Source of the DNA: Smittia aterrima
Taxonomy: Eukaryota; Arthropoda; Insecta; Diptera; Chironomidae
Length of the DNA: 64,000 nucleotides
Direction: 5' to 3'
NCBI GenBank assembly: GCA_033063855.1
Contig: CP093830.1
Span: 9,424,854 to 9,488,853 of the forward strand
The notes beneath the pieces are model-generated. The model had not been told where the DNA came from and did not search any database. It saw only the letters and a program-made list of their open reading frames with translations. This document shows positions 23,247 through 36,595 of this stretch, piece after piece; the first letter of the stretch is position 1, and every line of letters begins with the position of its first letter. Both the position numbers and the translations under genes were made by a program.

Positions 23247-26200
23247 TTAAAATTGCGACTCGAAGTATTTATAGATATCAGTGACGTAGCCCATGATGCA
23301 TTGCCAATCGGGGCGTTCTAGCTGACACATATCGTTTATGTTCTGCAAAGAAATTGTTTAAGTTTTCATAAATTATCTTCGTCAATGGTTTACTTACCAA
23401 AGTCGTGTTGATTCCAACTTTTTCAGCAGCGGAGAAAGCTAAACTGAAGTTTCGCTTTTTGTCTTGCGGCGTAAGCTCATCATATGGAATCATTTCTGGC
23501 AGATAGGAATGCATCAAGGCACACAAAGCCATTCCGTCGTTCCAGCTTGAGCTAAAATAATTTGAAATGAAATTAAATTCTTAGACAAACGTTGATGACA
23601 AACCTGAAGTTCGTTATGTCGATGTTTCTGTACCCGACAGTCTTGTTTTGACACCACTTCAACAAGGCATTACGCTTCGAGCCTCCGTTCTTAACAAGGG
23701 CATTGAGTGGATCCTTGCGTTCGCCTATAATAACTTGTATTTAAATTCATTGTTCGTAAAGAAATTTCTGGAATGAACTCACTAATTTCACCGTAGCTAT
23801 TTCTTCTCACGTAGTCGTGTTTATGATTGAGATTATGAGACGTGAGAATCGACGAGTAGAATTGGTCTTCGTTCTTTTGTGGTGTCGTAGCTAAACCGAA
23901 AATATCAAGAAATGTTTCATAAGCAAAATATTTTGTAATTCGTAAACCGCCATGCAATGAAATATTTCATTATTTAATAATTACTGAGTTGGAAGCCGTG
24001 CATGAACCAAAATAATGATTGAGGAAGATAGTGAGCCAAACTTAGCGTGCAGAAGAGAAGTTTTTGGGTTAACAAAATGTGTTAGTCAATTTTAAATCAA
24101 AATAATTTTATTGAAACTCAATCTACAAATCAAATAAACTACAAAATATTTCCAATTTTTAGTGATTTGGTGTTAAAAAATATTCAAAATAATCCAATAA
24201 CTCTTAATCGAAGTTCATCGACCTACCTCTGTTCTTCTGACCGCCGTTTAAATTGTTGTTGTTTGTGATGGAATTGTTATTAAAAGTTTTCTGTTGCTTC
24301 TCTTGCTCAGTAGCTGACGGTGATTGTCGATCATTCTGTTGCTGCTCCATTGCAGATAAGCTATTCAAGCTCGAAGTTGATCCGCTTTGTGAGCCGTCTT
24401 TGGTTTGCTTGGACGTATTCTCGATGCTTTCGATTAAACTTTTCACGGAAAGTCGCGAGTCTTGACGAGTCATGAAGGGAACTGGAGGCACGACGACGAC
24501 GACACCGTTCGTTCCATTCTTGATGACATTTCCGTTGCTTTTCTGTTTTCGACGTTGAGCCATTTCCTGCTGAACTGTCGTGAGTATCGATTGTTGCGAT
24601 TCGTTGGATGATGCAACTACTGCAAAAGAAAAGTAATGATTTAGGTGAGCTTAGGTTGATGGGATGCTTCAAATGATTACAACAAGGATATCGAACACAA
24701 TAAGCGGAGTGACAATGAAACACGAAAATGCGACAACCACCGGCGACTTTTAAAGGGAAAGTCTTAACTTACAATCATCGCGACTGTCTAAGAGCGAATT
24801 GAATAAAGTATGGTCGGAATAGCGATCAACGTTGTTATGCAATAAAACATCTTCGTAGACTTCTTCTTCATCTCCAGGACGTTCAAGCACAAACTCATCT
24901 CGATGTTTATCCAAAACGTAAACGATAGTTTTGCTCTCACGCTTTGAAGTCTCGTCAATGCTTCGTCGAGGCTGTGCAACTGGTGGTTTTCTTGTTATGA
25001 CACTTTCAGCAGCAGATGGTTCTTCTTTGATGTCGTAATGATAATTTTCATAGACAACTTGATCGCTGAGTCTATTCAAGCTAGAGTTACTCGTACTTCG
25101 AATTCTCATGAGTTTGTGGCGTTTGCTCTCCGGTTTTCGAAGACCATCAATGCTGTCCAGCAATATATCTTCGCTCGACTTTGTTTTGAAGTTGTCGAAT
25201 GTTTTGTATTCCCAGCTAGTTGGAAGTTCTTGATAGCTCCTCGATGCAAATATTGGAACAGGCTTCAAAACTTCTTGGTTAACGTCTTCAGTACTTCTAC
25301 TGGTTTCGATTGGTCGAAACTCTATGTCTTCATGACTAGTCGCTTTAGCTTTCGCAGGAACTTTTTTAAACGGAGTAACCGTTCGATACTCATGTTTCTT
25401 TTGCCAAGGAAGGTCAGTATTTATCGCTGCGACTTCATCAGAATCTCTCGAAGGCTCTTTGAAGAGAATACGAGGTTTAGGTGGATTCACTTCAACGAAG
25501 TGAACATGTTTGTGACCATCTAGTTCATCAAACTGCTCCTTATATTCAACATAAGGTTTTATCATTGGAGTGAATGATATCCTTTTAGCTTTCTCAACTG
25601 TGAAAGCTTCATTGCCATCAAAATTCGTTTTAAACTCTTCAGGACGTTTAGGCAACATGCTAATAATTTCCGGCTTCTTAGCAATCTCATTGACCTTCTC
25701 CTGACTTGCAGTTAAAGCAGCAAGAATATCAGTGTTTTCAATTATCTTGCTATGAGTTCGTGATGTGTCTTTCCGATGCTTGGAAACATTTCTCTTAAAA
25801 GAAACTTCCTCTGGTGGTCGAATTTCTTTCTTCTCGACGACGACTTCCTCGTCTTCACCCAAACCCCTCGAAGAAGATTCGAACATGAAATGCTTTAATG
25901 TCAAAGCATTCAAAGAATTTCTCATACGATTGACTTCAATTTGGAATTCATCAGACCCTTGTTGTCGAGCTTGAACGGGCATTGAAGTCTCTTGATCCGC
26001 CATGGTATCTTCTTCTAATTTTGCATGCAATTTTCTAACTAAAATGTAAAAACTTAATTGAAATAACTTACGTTTGTTGAGTTTCTCGATCTGAGTTTCC
26101 ATTCCGCGAATCTTTTCACGTAAAAGCTTGTTATCCAATGCTAGTTGCTCATGAGCCAGTTGAGCTTCCGTCTTGAAATCGTTGGCGACTCGAACGGAGA

Positions 26201-28453
26201 TAAGAAGATCTTGTTGAAATTGTTCCCATTCTTCGTTTTCCTGTCTGCGAGTGAAAATTTCTTTTTCTAGTTTCTCTGATTTCTCGTTGAGTTGACGTTC
26301 GATGTCTCCGAGGTGACATTGTGTTTGGGAAAGGAGAGTCTCGAGTTGGGCTTTGTCTTCAATCAAACATTTGCTTTGAACCTTAAAAGGGAAATAAATA
26401 TTTTCTTTACTCATTAAACAAATTTTATGCAAACTCACTTGAAGTTCACTAGTTGCGTCAACCATTTGCTGAACGTCGTTCTGTGCCTTCAGCTTATCTT
26501 GCTTGAGCTGTTCACATTTGTACTCCAAATCACTCAGCGCAAACTTGGCGTTGTTTCTGGTAACTTTACATTCTTCTGTGACGCCGGCAAGATTATCTCG
26601 CAAACGTTGAGCTTCATTCTGGCTTTTGGATAGCTGCTCTTGCAAGGTTGCAATCTCAACTTCTAAATTATCCTTTTCCTTTCTAGCGATGTCAAGAAGC
26701 TCCCCGAGGTCTGATTTATCACCAAGAGCTCGATCTTGTTCAAGCTCTTCAATTTTGGAACGTGCGTTCTCTAACAGTGTTGACAATCGACTGATCTCAA
26801 TCTGTTTTGCGGAAGCTTCTTCTTTGGCGCAACTGAGTTCACGTTCAATCTCTTTGCGATCAGCGGTTGATGCATCGATTGTCGATTCAAGAACACTAAT
26901 TCGATCCTTCAAACGTTGGTTAATGAGTTGTGTCGATTCGAGTGATTTCTTAGTTTCATTCAAGTCTGAATTCAACTCTTCCAGTTTCATTAACAAACCT
27001 TCTCGACCATCCTGCGCATTCTTCAATAAGTCGACCAACTTTTGTTCACGTTCAGATGAAGCTGAATCTTGTTGATCAGGATCGCGTAGTAAAAGCTTTT
27101 GTAATGTCTCGACCTGACTTCTTGTGTCTTCAAGCTTCTCAGTCTGTCTACATAACGATTGGAAAATCACGTCTTTCTCATCAGATAATCGCTCGTTGTC
27201 AGTTTGCAACTCCAGAACTTGATGTTGAAGATCTGCCAGTTCTTGAAGTGTAGCCTGAAGCTCCTCATTGGTCGAATAATGAGTTTCCTCCATTTGAATG
27301 ATCTTATCTTGTAGACAAGCGACGGACACTTCACTGCTTGACGACTGCTTATCCCAATCGGGTGTCGTGCACGTTCCATCATCGTTATTCGAATTGTACT
27401 AAAAAAAAGATTAAGCAAACAGTTATTTCAAATGCACTGAAAGCTAATTAAGTCGCTTACATTAGTCAATGCGATAGATGCTGGCGCTGAGCTATGCATT
27501 CTGTTTTGAGAGTCTTGCAACATTTGTTGCTTCTCGTTGTCAGACAATGGTGATTGCACAACATTTCTCAATCGGCCTCTCAACGCTTCATTTTCCTCTT
27601 CCAGATGATCGACTCTTGAATTTTTCATGTCGTTGATTTGTTGAAGTTTCTGTACATCCTTACGCAATTGAATCATCTCGTTATGCGACGACGTCAGTTC
27701 TTGAATTTTAATCTCCAGACTCATATTCTCTTGTTGTACCTGGAGCAGCTCTTGGATGGTTTGCTTGTGTTTAATCTGAAAGAAATGTGAAGAAAACGAA
27801 GCATTGAATTGAAAGTCGATGAAAAGGCAAATTAATTGCAAAAGGCCTGAAAAGTCGCCAACGCAATAAATTGTCACAAACTTCTGCTGCGTTTTCAGCA
27901 GAAAAAATTGAATTTGGGTCGACAGGAAAGATTCAATTGAAAGTGAGACGCTTGCACAAAATCCATAATGGGATCGTGAAACGGTGCGTGGGCTGAAGAG
28001 AATCGAGTTTAAAGAACTTACATCTTGCATTCCGTTGTACGCCATAGCGTCAAAGTCTTTAGGACGCTCAGGTCGCTGTTCTCGTTCGGAGGCAGCTGGA
28101 TGGTGGCTTGAGGACTGTTGAGCTACTTGCTGCATCAGCTTTTTCTGTTGCTTCTTCAATTCTTTCTTATCATCGAACAGCTTCTCTTTGGAGCCGACTT
28201 TAAGCAGATCATTTAGTTTATCCTTCGATGACTGCTTGTGGCTCTTTGACAGTTTACGTGTTGCACCAAGATCAGCCGAAGAACTTCCGGAATTTACAAC
28301 TGCAGCTCGATCGAGACTTGATGCCGATGCAGATGATTTAATTCCAACTGAGTGAGCTGGAGATATTTGATTTGTTTGTTTTGATGATCCCGACGAAGTT
28401 GAGGAGGGACTTCCTCCTTGTCCTCTACGGAACAATGACTTCAATTTTATCAT
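23247..28453 (-). CDS. Cytospin/SPECC1-like coiled-coil protein with C-terminal calponin-homology domain
   Basis: Ten coding exons in order: 28022-28453, 27461-27775, 26439-27398, 26072-26381, 24773-26014, 24227-24619, 23783-23890, 23604-23724, 23398-23551 and 23247-23342. All phases match and give 1376 residues. The N terminus is Ser-rich and basic (FRRGQGG). Long heptad coiled coils run from about 150 to 670, followed by a disordered linker. Exon 6 holds the conserved SRLSVKSLIESIENTSKQ motif. The CH domain fills about 1265-1376 (GGSKRNALLKWCQNKT, SSSWNDGMALCALMHSYLP, KRNFSLAFSAAEKVGI, ERPDWQCIMGYV). Vertebrate cytospins link actin and microtubules in adhesion, spindle and cell-shape control. 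The acceptor of exon 5 is ambiguous: 26015 gives a 57-nt intron, while 26039 would give only 33 nt. Exon 6 can read through its donor to a stop at 24204. Confidence 0.93.
24204..24226 (-). CDS. Alternative short C-terminus of the cytospin-like gene (exon 6 read-through)
   Basis: If the GTAGGT donor at 24226 is not used, exon 6 continues for six codons (ending RSMNFD) to a TAA at 24204-24206. The product would keep the coiled coils and the SLIESIEN motif but lack the CH domain. The donor is a weaker match to consensus than its neighbours (GTAGGT rather than GTAAGT), and the next exon is 336 bases away. That is far longer than most introns here, so a 3'-end choice is plausible. It is not proven. 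Confidence 0.4.
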
Positions 28454-31400
28454 TTCAATTCGCGTTGTTTTTCACGTTCCACAAGAAAATAATTCACTCG
28501 TTTTTTTCTCTTCACAAGATTCAATGTTTTGTTGTTCAGGCAACTTAGACAGTTCTTAAGTCATGACAGAGTGTTTTGCTTGTTCTAGTTAATTGAATGA
28601 AGTTTTAATAAGTTTTTCGCTTCGCTTTTTGCTTGTAACTCGCTTTCAGTTCGCTTGTCAACAACATTGATGGTCTTGATAATATCGCAAGAAGTAGAAC
28701 GGATGGGCGATCATTCATAGTCACGAAGATGGATGATTCAAAACAATTTGCGATGCTAACTGAAGATCAGAGCAAAACTCCTTGGAGCTACAAAAAAATG
28801 ATTGAATTTGACTCCCAAAACAGTTCATGCATCAACCAACGCAAGCTCATTCACACGAGAAATGATGAGAAACTCATAACGGATCAGTTTGATGAATCTT
28901 TCACTTGCTTTCTTTCGTCTCTTTTCTCTTGTTCACACAAACAACATGATGAGAGAAACATTACGAGCTCAAAGAAATTGCTTCAGTCATTAATGTTAAC
29001 TACATTTCGAATCGAGGACACGCGGGAATACTTTTCCAACGACCTTCGCGGTCTAAAATCGAAGAAACGCTCCGAATATGTTAAAAAAAACTTGTATTAT
29101 CTAGCACGTGACGAAAGTGAATCATAGGCCCAGTCTTAAATTGAATAAAGTTAATTATTGCTGTCGGTTCATGTGCTGACATCACGCCGCGCATCAATGA
29201 AATATAAAAATGATTTGTTTACATTTACTTTAAATAAACTTCAATGGGCCTTCAAAGGAGCGGCGCCTGATAGAGCTAATTTAGCAATTTACTAGCGAGA
29301 GATAGACGAGAGAAGCAAATATTAAAGACACCTTGGCGCATCACTCACATCGTAAATCAACGCATCGCTTGCGGTCTCTTCCGCTTTTAAAACAGAGTCG
29401 ACTAATCAGATGACTTCCCGAAGAATTAAGGCGTTTAATGGTCTCAGCTTCGACGTGTTTTGTATTCAGTTCGCAGCGCCTACACAATCGGAACATTCGC
29501 AGAAAAATCATTTCAAGCGACGCTGGACATTTTTTTTTTTCATTTTCGAGACGAAAAAACGAAGAAGCTGCTCGAGCAATCTACGACTAAGGAATTTGTA
29601 AATTAATCATGACAAATTAGAGAATTTCGCAACGTCAACCGATGAAACATACGCTTATCTTATCTTGAACTTATTTTCCAGGCATTACAACTTAGATAAC
29701 GCACGAAACCTCTTTCTCGCTTACTTCATTTGCTCACAAATAAAATATTTAATAAAAGCTTCTTTTATTCGATTGAACTCTTAGCAAAGCCGCAAGCCAA
29801 TGAAGTTTCAATTGTTGTCCAATTAAATTTATTAGACAATTGCGAAATATTTTCTACGTAATTCGATTTACAAATATAGCGAGGGTCGTTTATGAATTGA
29901 CATCATTTCGGTGTTACAAGTTATAGTTTAGTAATGAAATTAAAGGAATTAACGTTTGGATTTAATCGTAAAGTACGTATGAAAGATTTATTGATGTGGA
30001 TTTGATAGCAAAACCGGAGAAGCATTGAAAAGTCATTGGAGAAACTTGTTTTACAACTTCTGAGACATTCTTGGAGAACAAATTAAATCGCGAAAAGGGT
30101 AAAGGCTGACGGCACCTTGTGTCTCCTTCCTCGATTGTTTCAGCGCAATGCTGATGAGAGTCAATCTCTATTTAGCACATGATGCCTTTAGCAAGTCGTG
30201 AGACGACGAGGGTCAAGGTTTAATAGAGTGGCGCGAAGGGGAAAACTCATTCATCAATTTTCGTGACTCTGCGCATCGTGTTTTGGGAAACAGCGTTCAA
30301 GGAATTCAATGTCAAGGCTTCGTCACCATGTTAGGAGCGCGGATTCGTTTGAAATGATTAAACACATTCCTTATTTGGACTTAGTTAGCTCGACGCAATT
30401 AATTGCATTTCCAGCATTGCTTCGACGCTTTAATTGACTCACCCGAGATTTCTTTGAACTAAGTGGAATGTATGGATTTTAATTTCTTTTTTCTCGGAAC
30501 TCGCAAAGCCAGAAGAAGTCAAGAGAACCAAATTTAATTAGCTTCGCCGCTCCGAACTTCCACCCTGTTGCGAGCGATTTCTTAATTTGAGAGACGACGG
30601 TGAAATGGAGATTTTAATCATATGGGAAGGGAAACCTGATACATTTGCAAAAAAAAACATCGCATGCAGACACCGGATCGCAGTTTGGACCTCGCAAAAT
30701 ATTTTTTATCGGAAATTATTTCAGTAATTTCCTTTTCAACTTAAGATTCACCAACACACACAGAAATAATTCTTAAGCCTTGCATTCACTTCTAACAGCT
30801 TAGTGCAGCAATAAATTTCTGCTTAATATGTAGATCCATCAAAGAAACGCAGAGTTCGTTCTTAAGTCGATCAAACTTTCTCGTTAAGAGCTCCGCGTTA
30901 TTTACGAACTTCACCTTATCAATGTCGAGACAAAACGAGTTACAGAGCAAAGAGAAAATCTACAATCTCTTCAAGAACATCAATCAGTCACACCGCGGAC
31001 TCAATGGAAACTTTTCTTGTACATTTTTTTGCAATGACCATTGAATGTATTTTGTTGTTGCTGCTGTGCACACAGAAATTTTATTTTTATTATTTCGATT
31101 CACTTGATAATGTTTCTAAATAAATGAAATCGTCCCGCGATGTTCAGCGCACTTAGGAAACGATAGAAAATAAATTAAACCGCAGAAAACACAACAAACG
31201 CGACTAATTAACGATTTAATGCGGAGTGAATGAAATACAACTGAAGACTGTGAGGTTGAAATAAACTGAAGAGAGTTAGGCTTCCCCGCTCAAGCTACGC
31301 GAGTTTCGAAAGTATTTGAGTCTCAACATTTCGTTAAAGTTTCTTGACTTCTCTCTTAGCGGATTATCGGATTGAAGTTGATTGCATTACTCTAATCGAA

Positions 31401-33025
31401 TTGGAGGACTTAAAATTATTTAATTAAACAATTTACACGAGTGAATTATTTTCTTGTAAGAACCTGGAAATAAATAAATTAGTTTAACTCACGATTTTAA
31501 TTTTAATATCTTTTGTAGTTAAGGTGATGTCTTTGGTTGATGAATTTGTAAGAGCAATTCTTCTGGAAGGATAAGAAAAATAAATGAATTAGTAAAAGTC
31601 AATTATTTTTAACTCTAGTTCTCTTAATTGAGAAACATAATAACGAACAGGTGGGAGCTACGAACATGAATTATTCGACTTGATTGCTGCCTCACCTGAC
31701 CAGACTTTTCTTCTAAATTCAAGATCGATTAGCAAAGATTATTTAACGAATCGAAACAAAAGCGTGAAAGACTTTGAAATACAAAACAGTGGAAGAATGG
31801 GTGAAAGAGAATTACGGTTTTGTTTTCTTTTCGCTCCTTTTTTTGGCGCTAGTGAAATGAGCGTAGCGCAACGGTTTCAGAATCATTCATTTCACTTCTG
31901 CGATTTTTCGGAAGTTATGTAGCAAACATAACATTGAAGAATTGAAGAACCTCTAAGCAAACTGCGTTAGCTTGCGTCACAAATTGTGAACCACAATTCT
32001 CAAACGATTACTGAGAGAAACATAATCTTGTTACCGAAGCATATAAACCAAACCACTGTTCATAATTTGCTTGCGTGAAGTTGTCTTGAGGCTCTTGTCT
32101 AAACATTTTTCTATTGTTTCGGTGACTTCGACCTAGCGGAACGGAACTTACGTGCCGATGTGTCGAGCATTACGAGGAAGATTTTCAAATTAAAAATCGA
32201 ATCTAGTTTCAAAGAGCTTTGAGTTGAGAGCTCGAGATGCTGTGGCGCATAACGACGTCGTTTGCATTCGAGTGCAAAGTGAAATGAAACTTAATCTTGG
32301 TGTGTTTTAGATTCTATTTTTAGACCCTCGCTCGATGTCTCTCACTCCCGCATCGTTTCTGATGCGACACACATTTGATCTCCTCTTGCATTCGAATTTC
32401 ATTGGAATTTTATTCATCGTGAGCATCACTAATTATCAGTATGAATTTATGAATGAGAGGAGTGTACTAGATAAACAGATGAAAGTCGAACAGCAAGTGG
32501 ACGAGAGCGAATGAATTTTAATTGGATCCGAAGCGATTATCTTCTTCTTTGCGAAATTCTTATCGATTTTTCCTGAAACACCCAACAGAATATCGATTTT
32601 TACGAGAACTCACCGTTTAATCTGCAGCTTTATAGTAACGAATTGCGAACGAAACTATTCCTGATCAATCAATCGAATTCCTTTAGTCAAGCGACAGGTT
32701 TATTTTTTAATTGTGGTATACGCTCAACACTTTTTCAACGAAATTCGATCTCTAGCGATGCACGGCAAACTTGTATGATCACTTTAATTAACAAAACTTA
32801 AATATACGATAATATCAAATGTTAAAATTAAAAAACAAAAAATATAGTTTCAGAGAGCAAAGTTGTGAGTTTTTATGAAACAAAGTTGGTAACAAGGGCG
32901 ACTTCGAAAAACAACGAATTTCATTTGTTCGAAATGTTTATAAGGCGAGTCCGAAAAACAGTGAATTAGACGCTCAGTTATTTCCTTAAATGCAAGTGGA
33001 TAGATAAACTATTTCTAGTTAAATT
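28454..33025. other. Divergent intergenic region between the cytospin-like and PPM1D-like genes
   Basis: About 4.6 kb between two divergently transcribed genes; it should contain both promoters. An ATG frame of 132 codons at 28729-29127 (+) is the longest open stretch, but nothing else supports it. No repeat, tRNA or TE was recognised. Confidence 0.4.
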
Positions 33026-36005
33026 ATGGAGACAGATCAAGATAACAGCAGCCGAATTGGTTTGCGAGTGACGGCGTTTAGTGCGATGGGTGAGAATCGA
33101 AAATAATGTTATGAAATTGAAAACTCTTGAACATCCGGAACAACAAACAAGAATTTGACACATAAAATTTGTTTTAGGCTCGCGAAAATATATGGAGGAC
33201 ACATTTAGTGTAGCTTATCAGAAGACAGAGAACGGAAAAGATTTGGATTACTCATTTTTTGGAATTTTCGATGGGTGAGTGTTTTTACATTTAAAGATTT
33301 GTCGACGAGACAAGCTTTGATGACCCTGAGTGCTGATGTTATAGCATAAGCTCCATTAATCAACTAACATGATGTATTTTCTTTATGTTAAAGGCACGGA
33401 GGCGACACTGCGAGCATCTTTGCTAAGAATCATCTCATGAACTTCATTGTTGATCAAAAAGAGTTCTATTCGTCGAACGACGCTGATGTTCTACATGCAA
33501 TTAAGAAAGGATTTCATGACTGCCACATGGCGATGTGGAAGGACTTAGGTGAGTTTCATTATATTTCATTGTTTTTATTTTGATTTGAATCCAATATGAC
33601 AAAATTAGAGCGCGATTTCACATCGCGACCAGTGGCGTCGTTTTCGGGAAGAAATATTTTAAAGGGGCCTAATCACTTGAGTTCCACTTTTCAATCTTAT
33701 TAGACCTCTCAACTTTTTGCTCTTATCTAAAATATTTAAATGCATTTACACTTGATGACTCATTTCCGACGCCACTGAACAAACACATAAACAAGTTTCT
33801 TTCAAACATCATTGCCATCCGCACGAACACAAACTCCGTTTGTTTACACAACACTGAAAGCTTCATACGAAGTTACGTTTAACAATCGAAATTTTTGGTT
33901 TCTCTTTAGATAAATGGCCACCAACAGCTTCAGGGCTTCCCTCGACGGCAGGCACAACAGCGAGTATTGCGTTTCTTCGAAAAGGAAAACTTTACGTTGG
34001 CCAATGTGGCGATTCAGGAATTGTGCTTGGTCGACATAATTCGAAAGGAGGAAAATGGTTGGCACATCCTTTGACGATTGAACATAAACCTGAGAGTCCT
34101 GAAGAGCTTGCCAGGATCGAATCTTATGGAGGAAAAGTTCAGCAAAAGCAAGGAATCCACAGAGTCGTGTGGTATCGACCAAAGAATCCCCATCAAGGTC
34201 CAATTCGAAGGAACACCCGCATTGAAGAAGTTCCATTTCTTGCTGTCGCACGATCTCTTGGAGACTTGTGGAGCTACAATTACAAAACTCAAAAGTTTGT
34301 GGTTTCCCCGGAACCCGATGTCGATGTCATTGAAGTCAATCACAGCTTCAAGTGAGTTTTTTTTTGCAAAGGTCAATAAATGATCTTAAAGCTAAACAAC
34401 CTTCTAAATTTTAGATGCCTAATATTCGCAAGCGACGGCTTATGGAATGTCATTGATCCAGAAACGGCAGTCGATTCAATTTATGAAACTGAACGACGAA
34501 ATGAACACAACACAAAGCTTGGAGTCAGCACTTGGCGGAATCCTTCAAGAGTTCTCGTGGAAACAGCGCTGGAGAAATGGCGCAATAACAACGCTAGAGC
34601 TGACAACACATCAGTTGTTTGCGTGATGCTCGATGACCCAAACAAGAGAAACATGTTCAAATTTTGTCGACAAACTCCTGCCAACGAGTATTTTTCAAAT
34701 GAGATGGAAGAAGGATCACGAACTATCTTTGATTACAGCACCAGCGAGGCTTATAATCTTGATTATATGAGTTCAGATGTCTACAGCAACCAAAACATAC
34801 AAATGCCCTCTGGTAATCCTCCGCATAATTTATACGGAGAAGGTCACAGTCAGTTTTATGAGAAAAACTTTAATCAACATAATTACGTTACTGACTACAA
34901 AGGCTATGAGACATCATACGGCTACCAAATGGCGTCTACATCATCATCTCAACATATTGAACCTTCGCCTGTGACTTATCAAACAACTAGCAATGAGAGT
35001 GCCTTCGTGAAAGCTTGTTGCAGGAACAATTATCAGCTGGCTAGCAGAAATGAACAAATTCCTTACCATTCGAGCTATGAACAACATCGAGCGATGTACG
35101 AAGATATGGCATTGCGTCCTTATCCTCCTCTTCATTATGCTTATCGGCCTGTGCCAACCCTTCCACTGCCTTCTCTTCATGCGAATCTTTACGATCATCA
35201 GGGATATCAAAGTAACTATCGGCCAATGGAACGTTACAATTACTTGAGACCAACTCCAGAAGAGGTCGCTGCTATGCATAACGAAGAGGACGAAGATGAA
35301 GATTCAAATTCCAACACAACAATTGAGTTTTCTGATGAAGAATCCGATCAAGAAGAGACGAAAGAAGAAAAGAGTGAAGTTGAAAAATCATCAGAGGACT
35401 CTATTCAAATATTTGAGATCTCATCTTCAAGTCTTAACGAAATAGAAAAGATGGCAGTTGACGATATTGAGAATTCAAATGATGAGGCAGGAAAGCCAAC
35501 AAAGAGCAATAACAAGGAGAACACTGAAGCTTCAATAAGAAAGAAGAAGGAAACTCCTTCAACATCTGGACGATTCTATGCAACTCGACAATTTGACAGG
35601 AAAATGAGATCAGGGAATGTTGGCTCTTCAGGCGTAACAAAAACGATTGGCCGAGAAAAGTCGCAACGTCGAATGTCCAAAAACATTCGAAAGATTTTAA
35701 AAACGTATGTACAAAGCGATACTCTGAAACCAAGCGGGACGACATCAACAACACAAGCTGCTGCAACAAGACTTAGTAAGAAGACTCCATCGAAGACGAT
35801 CGAGACGAAACCAGTCGAGAAACGAGTTCTACGAAGAGCTCCTGTTAAAGAAGCTGACTCCACAATTAAGAAACCAGTAGACATAACAATCGTACGGAGT
35901 CTACGATCCAACTCAAACAACAGCAACGTAATGGACAAGCCAGCAGTTAAGAAACGTGGAACCTTCGCAAGCATCGATCGGAACAGAGAACGAAGAATTA
36001 AGTAG
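33026..36005 (+). CDS. Pp2C1: PPM1D/Wip1-type PP2C Ser/Thr phosphatase
   Basis: Exons 33026-33089, 33178-33274, 33394-33548, 33910-34351 and 34415-36005 join in frame to 782 residues. PP2C motifs are present: RKYMED (25-29), FDGHGG with Asp53, MWKDLDKWPPTASGLPSTAGTTAS, CGDSGIVLG, ASDGLWN with Asp260, and ADNTSVV with Asp316. The basic/Pro loop RVVWYRPKNPHQGPIRR and EVPFLAVARSLGDLWSY are specific to the PPM1D branch, whose vertebrate member dephosphorylates p53, ATM and Chk kinases to end the DNA-damage response. The fly counterpart is Pp2C1. The long C-terminal half is low complexity: Tyr/His/Pro-rich, then acidic (EEDEDEDSNS), then basic with likely nuclear signals. Intron 3 carries a small inverted-repeat element. 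Confidence 0.93.
33630..33777. mobile_element. Possible MITE relic in PPM1D-like intron 3
   Basis: 148 bases are bounded by perfect 11-base terminal inverted repeats, CAGTGGCGTCG at the left and CGACGCCACTG at the right. The interior is A+T-rich and non-coding. The CAGTGGCG ends resemble many DNA-transposon termini, but I see no target-site duplication: the 8 bases on each side are ATCGCGAC and AACAAACA. It could be an old insertion with decayed flanks, or a fortuitous palindrome. Confidence 0.5.
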
Positions 36006-36595
36006 CCGATGCGAAAATAGAATGATTCCACGTTAATCAACTTTCTCTTCGTGGCTGTGAGTTGCAGATGCACATAATGAAGCTTGAATCGAGTTCAGCA
36101 AAAAAGATTAACCAAATAATTTACAAGAAGATTTTTTGAACTTAATTTCCTTGCGTGTGACGGTTTAATTTCGGGTGCCATAAAATAATTTATTTAACTT
36201 AGACTTAAGCTCCAAAGAGTGATCATTTTGCTCTTTCACAAACATTTTCGGGGGTTTTCACCAAATTTCTTTGTAATTTCTTTTTAAGCATTTGCTTATG
36301 CACGGAAATCTAATATTTCTAGATTAAATTTGTCCGATTTTATTCTTTTCAAATTTTCTTCGAACTTAGAAAATTAAAAAGTGCCTCGAACAAGAAATTG
36401 ATGAAATGTTACCATGTACACGTACAAAAACCGAATCAATTTGAAGAGACAAAAGTTATTTATGTCAGGAGTCAAATCCTGAAAGGAAAGTAAACAAAAT
36501 GCGCTCAGCAAAAAAGAAAATGATGTACAAGCCGTGAGTTTCTAAACTAAAATTGAAAATAAAAAAATTTATTTTAAGATTAGATCATGTTTTAT
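36006..36595. other. Shared 3' region between the PPM1D-like gene and the first ZAD-HTH gene
   Basis: 590 bases between two convergent stop codons. It presumably holds both 3' UTRs. No coding sequence or repeat seen. Confidence 0.45.

Noticed and set aside
26015..26071. 33-nt intron (26039-26071) in the cytospin-like gene
   Set aside because: 33 nt is too short for normal splicing. The acceptor at 26015 gives the 57-nt size common here and keeps the frame.
28729..29127. ATG frame of 132 codons (+) upstream of the cytospin-like gene
   Set aside because: Composition is mixed but shows no domain, signal or splice context, and frames of this size occur by chance several times in the window. It may also fall in the cytospin-like gene's promoter.
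35576..36073. Antisense frame of 165 codons under the PPM1D-like C terminus
   Set aside because: Shadow frame produced by codon bias of the Ser/Lys-rich coding sequence opposite it.
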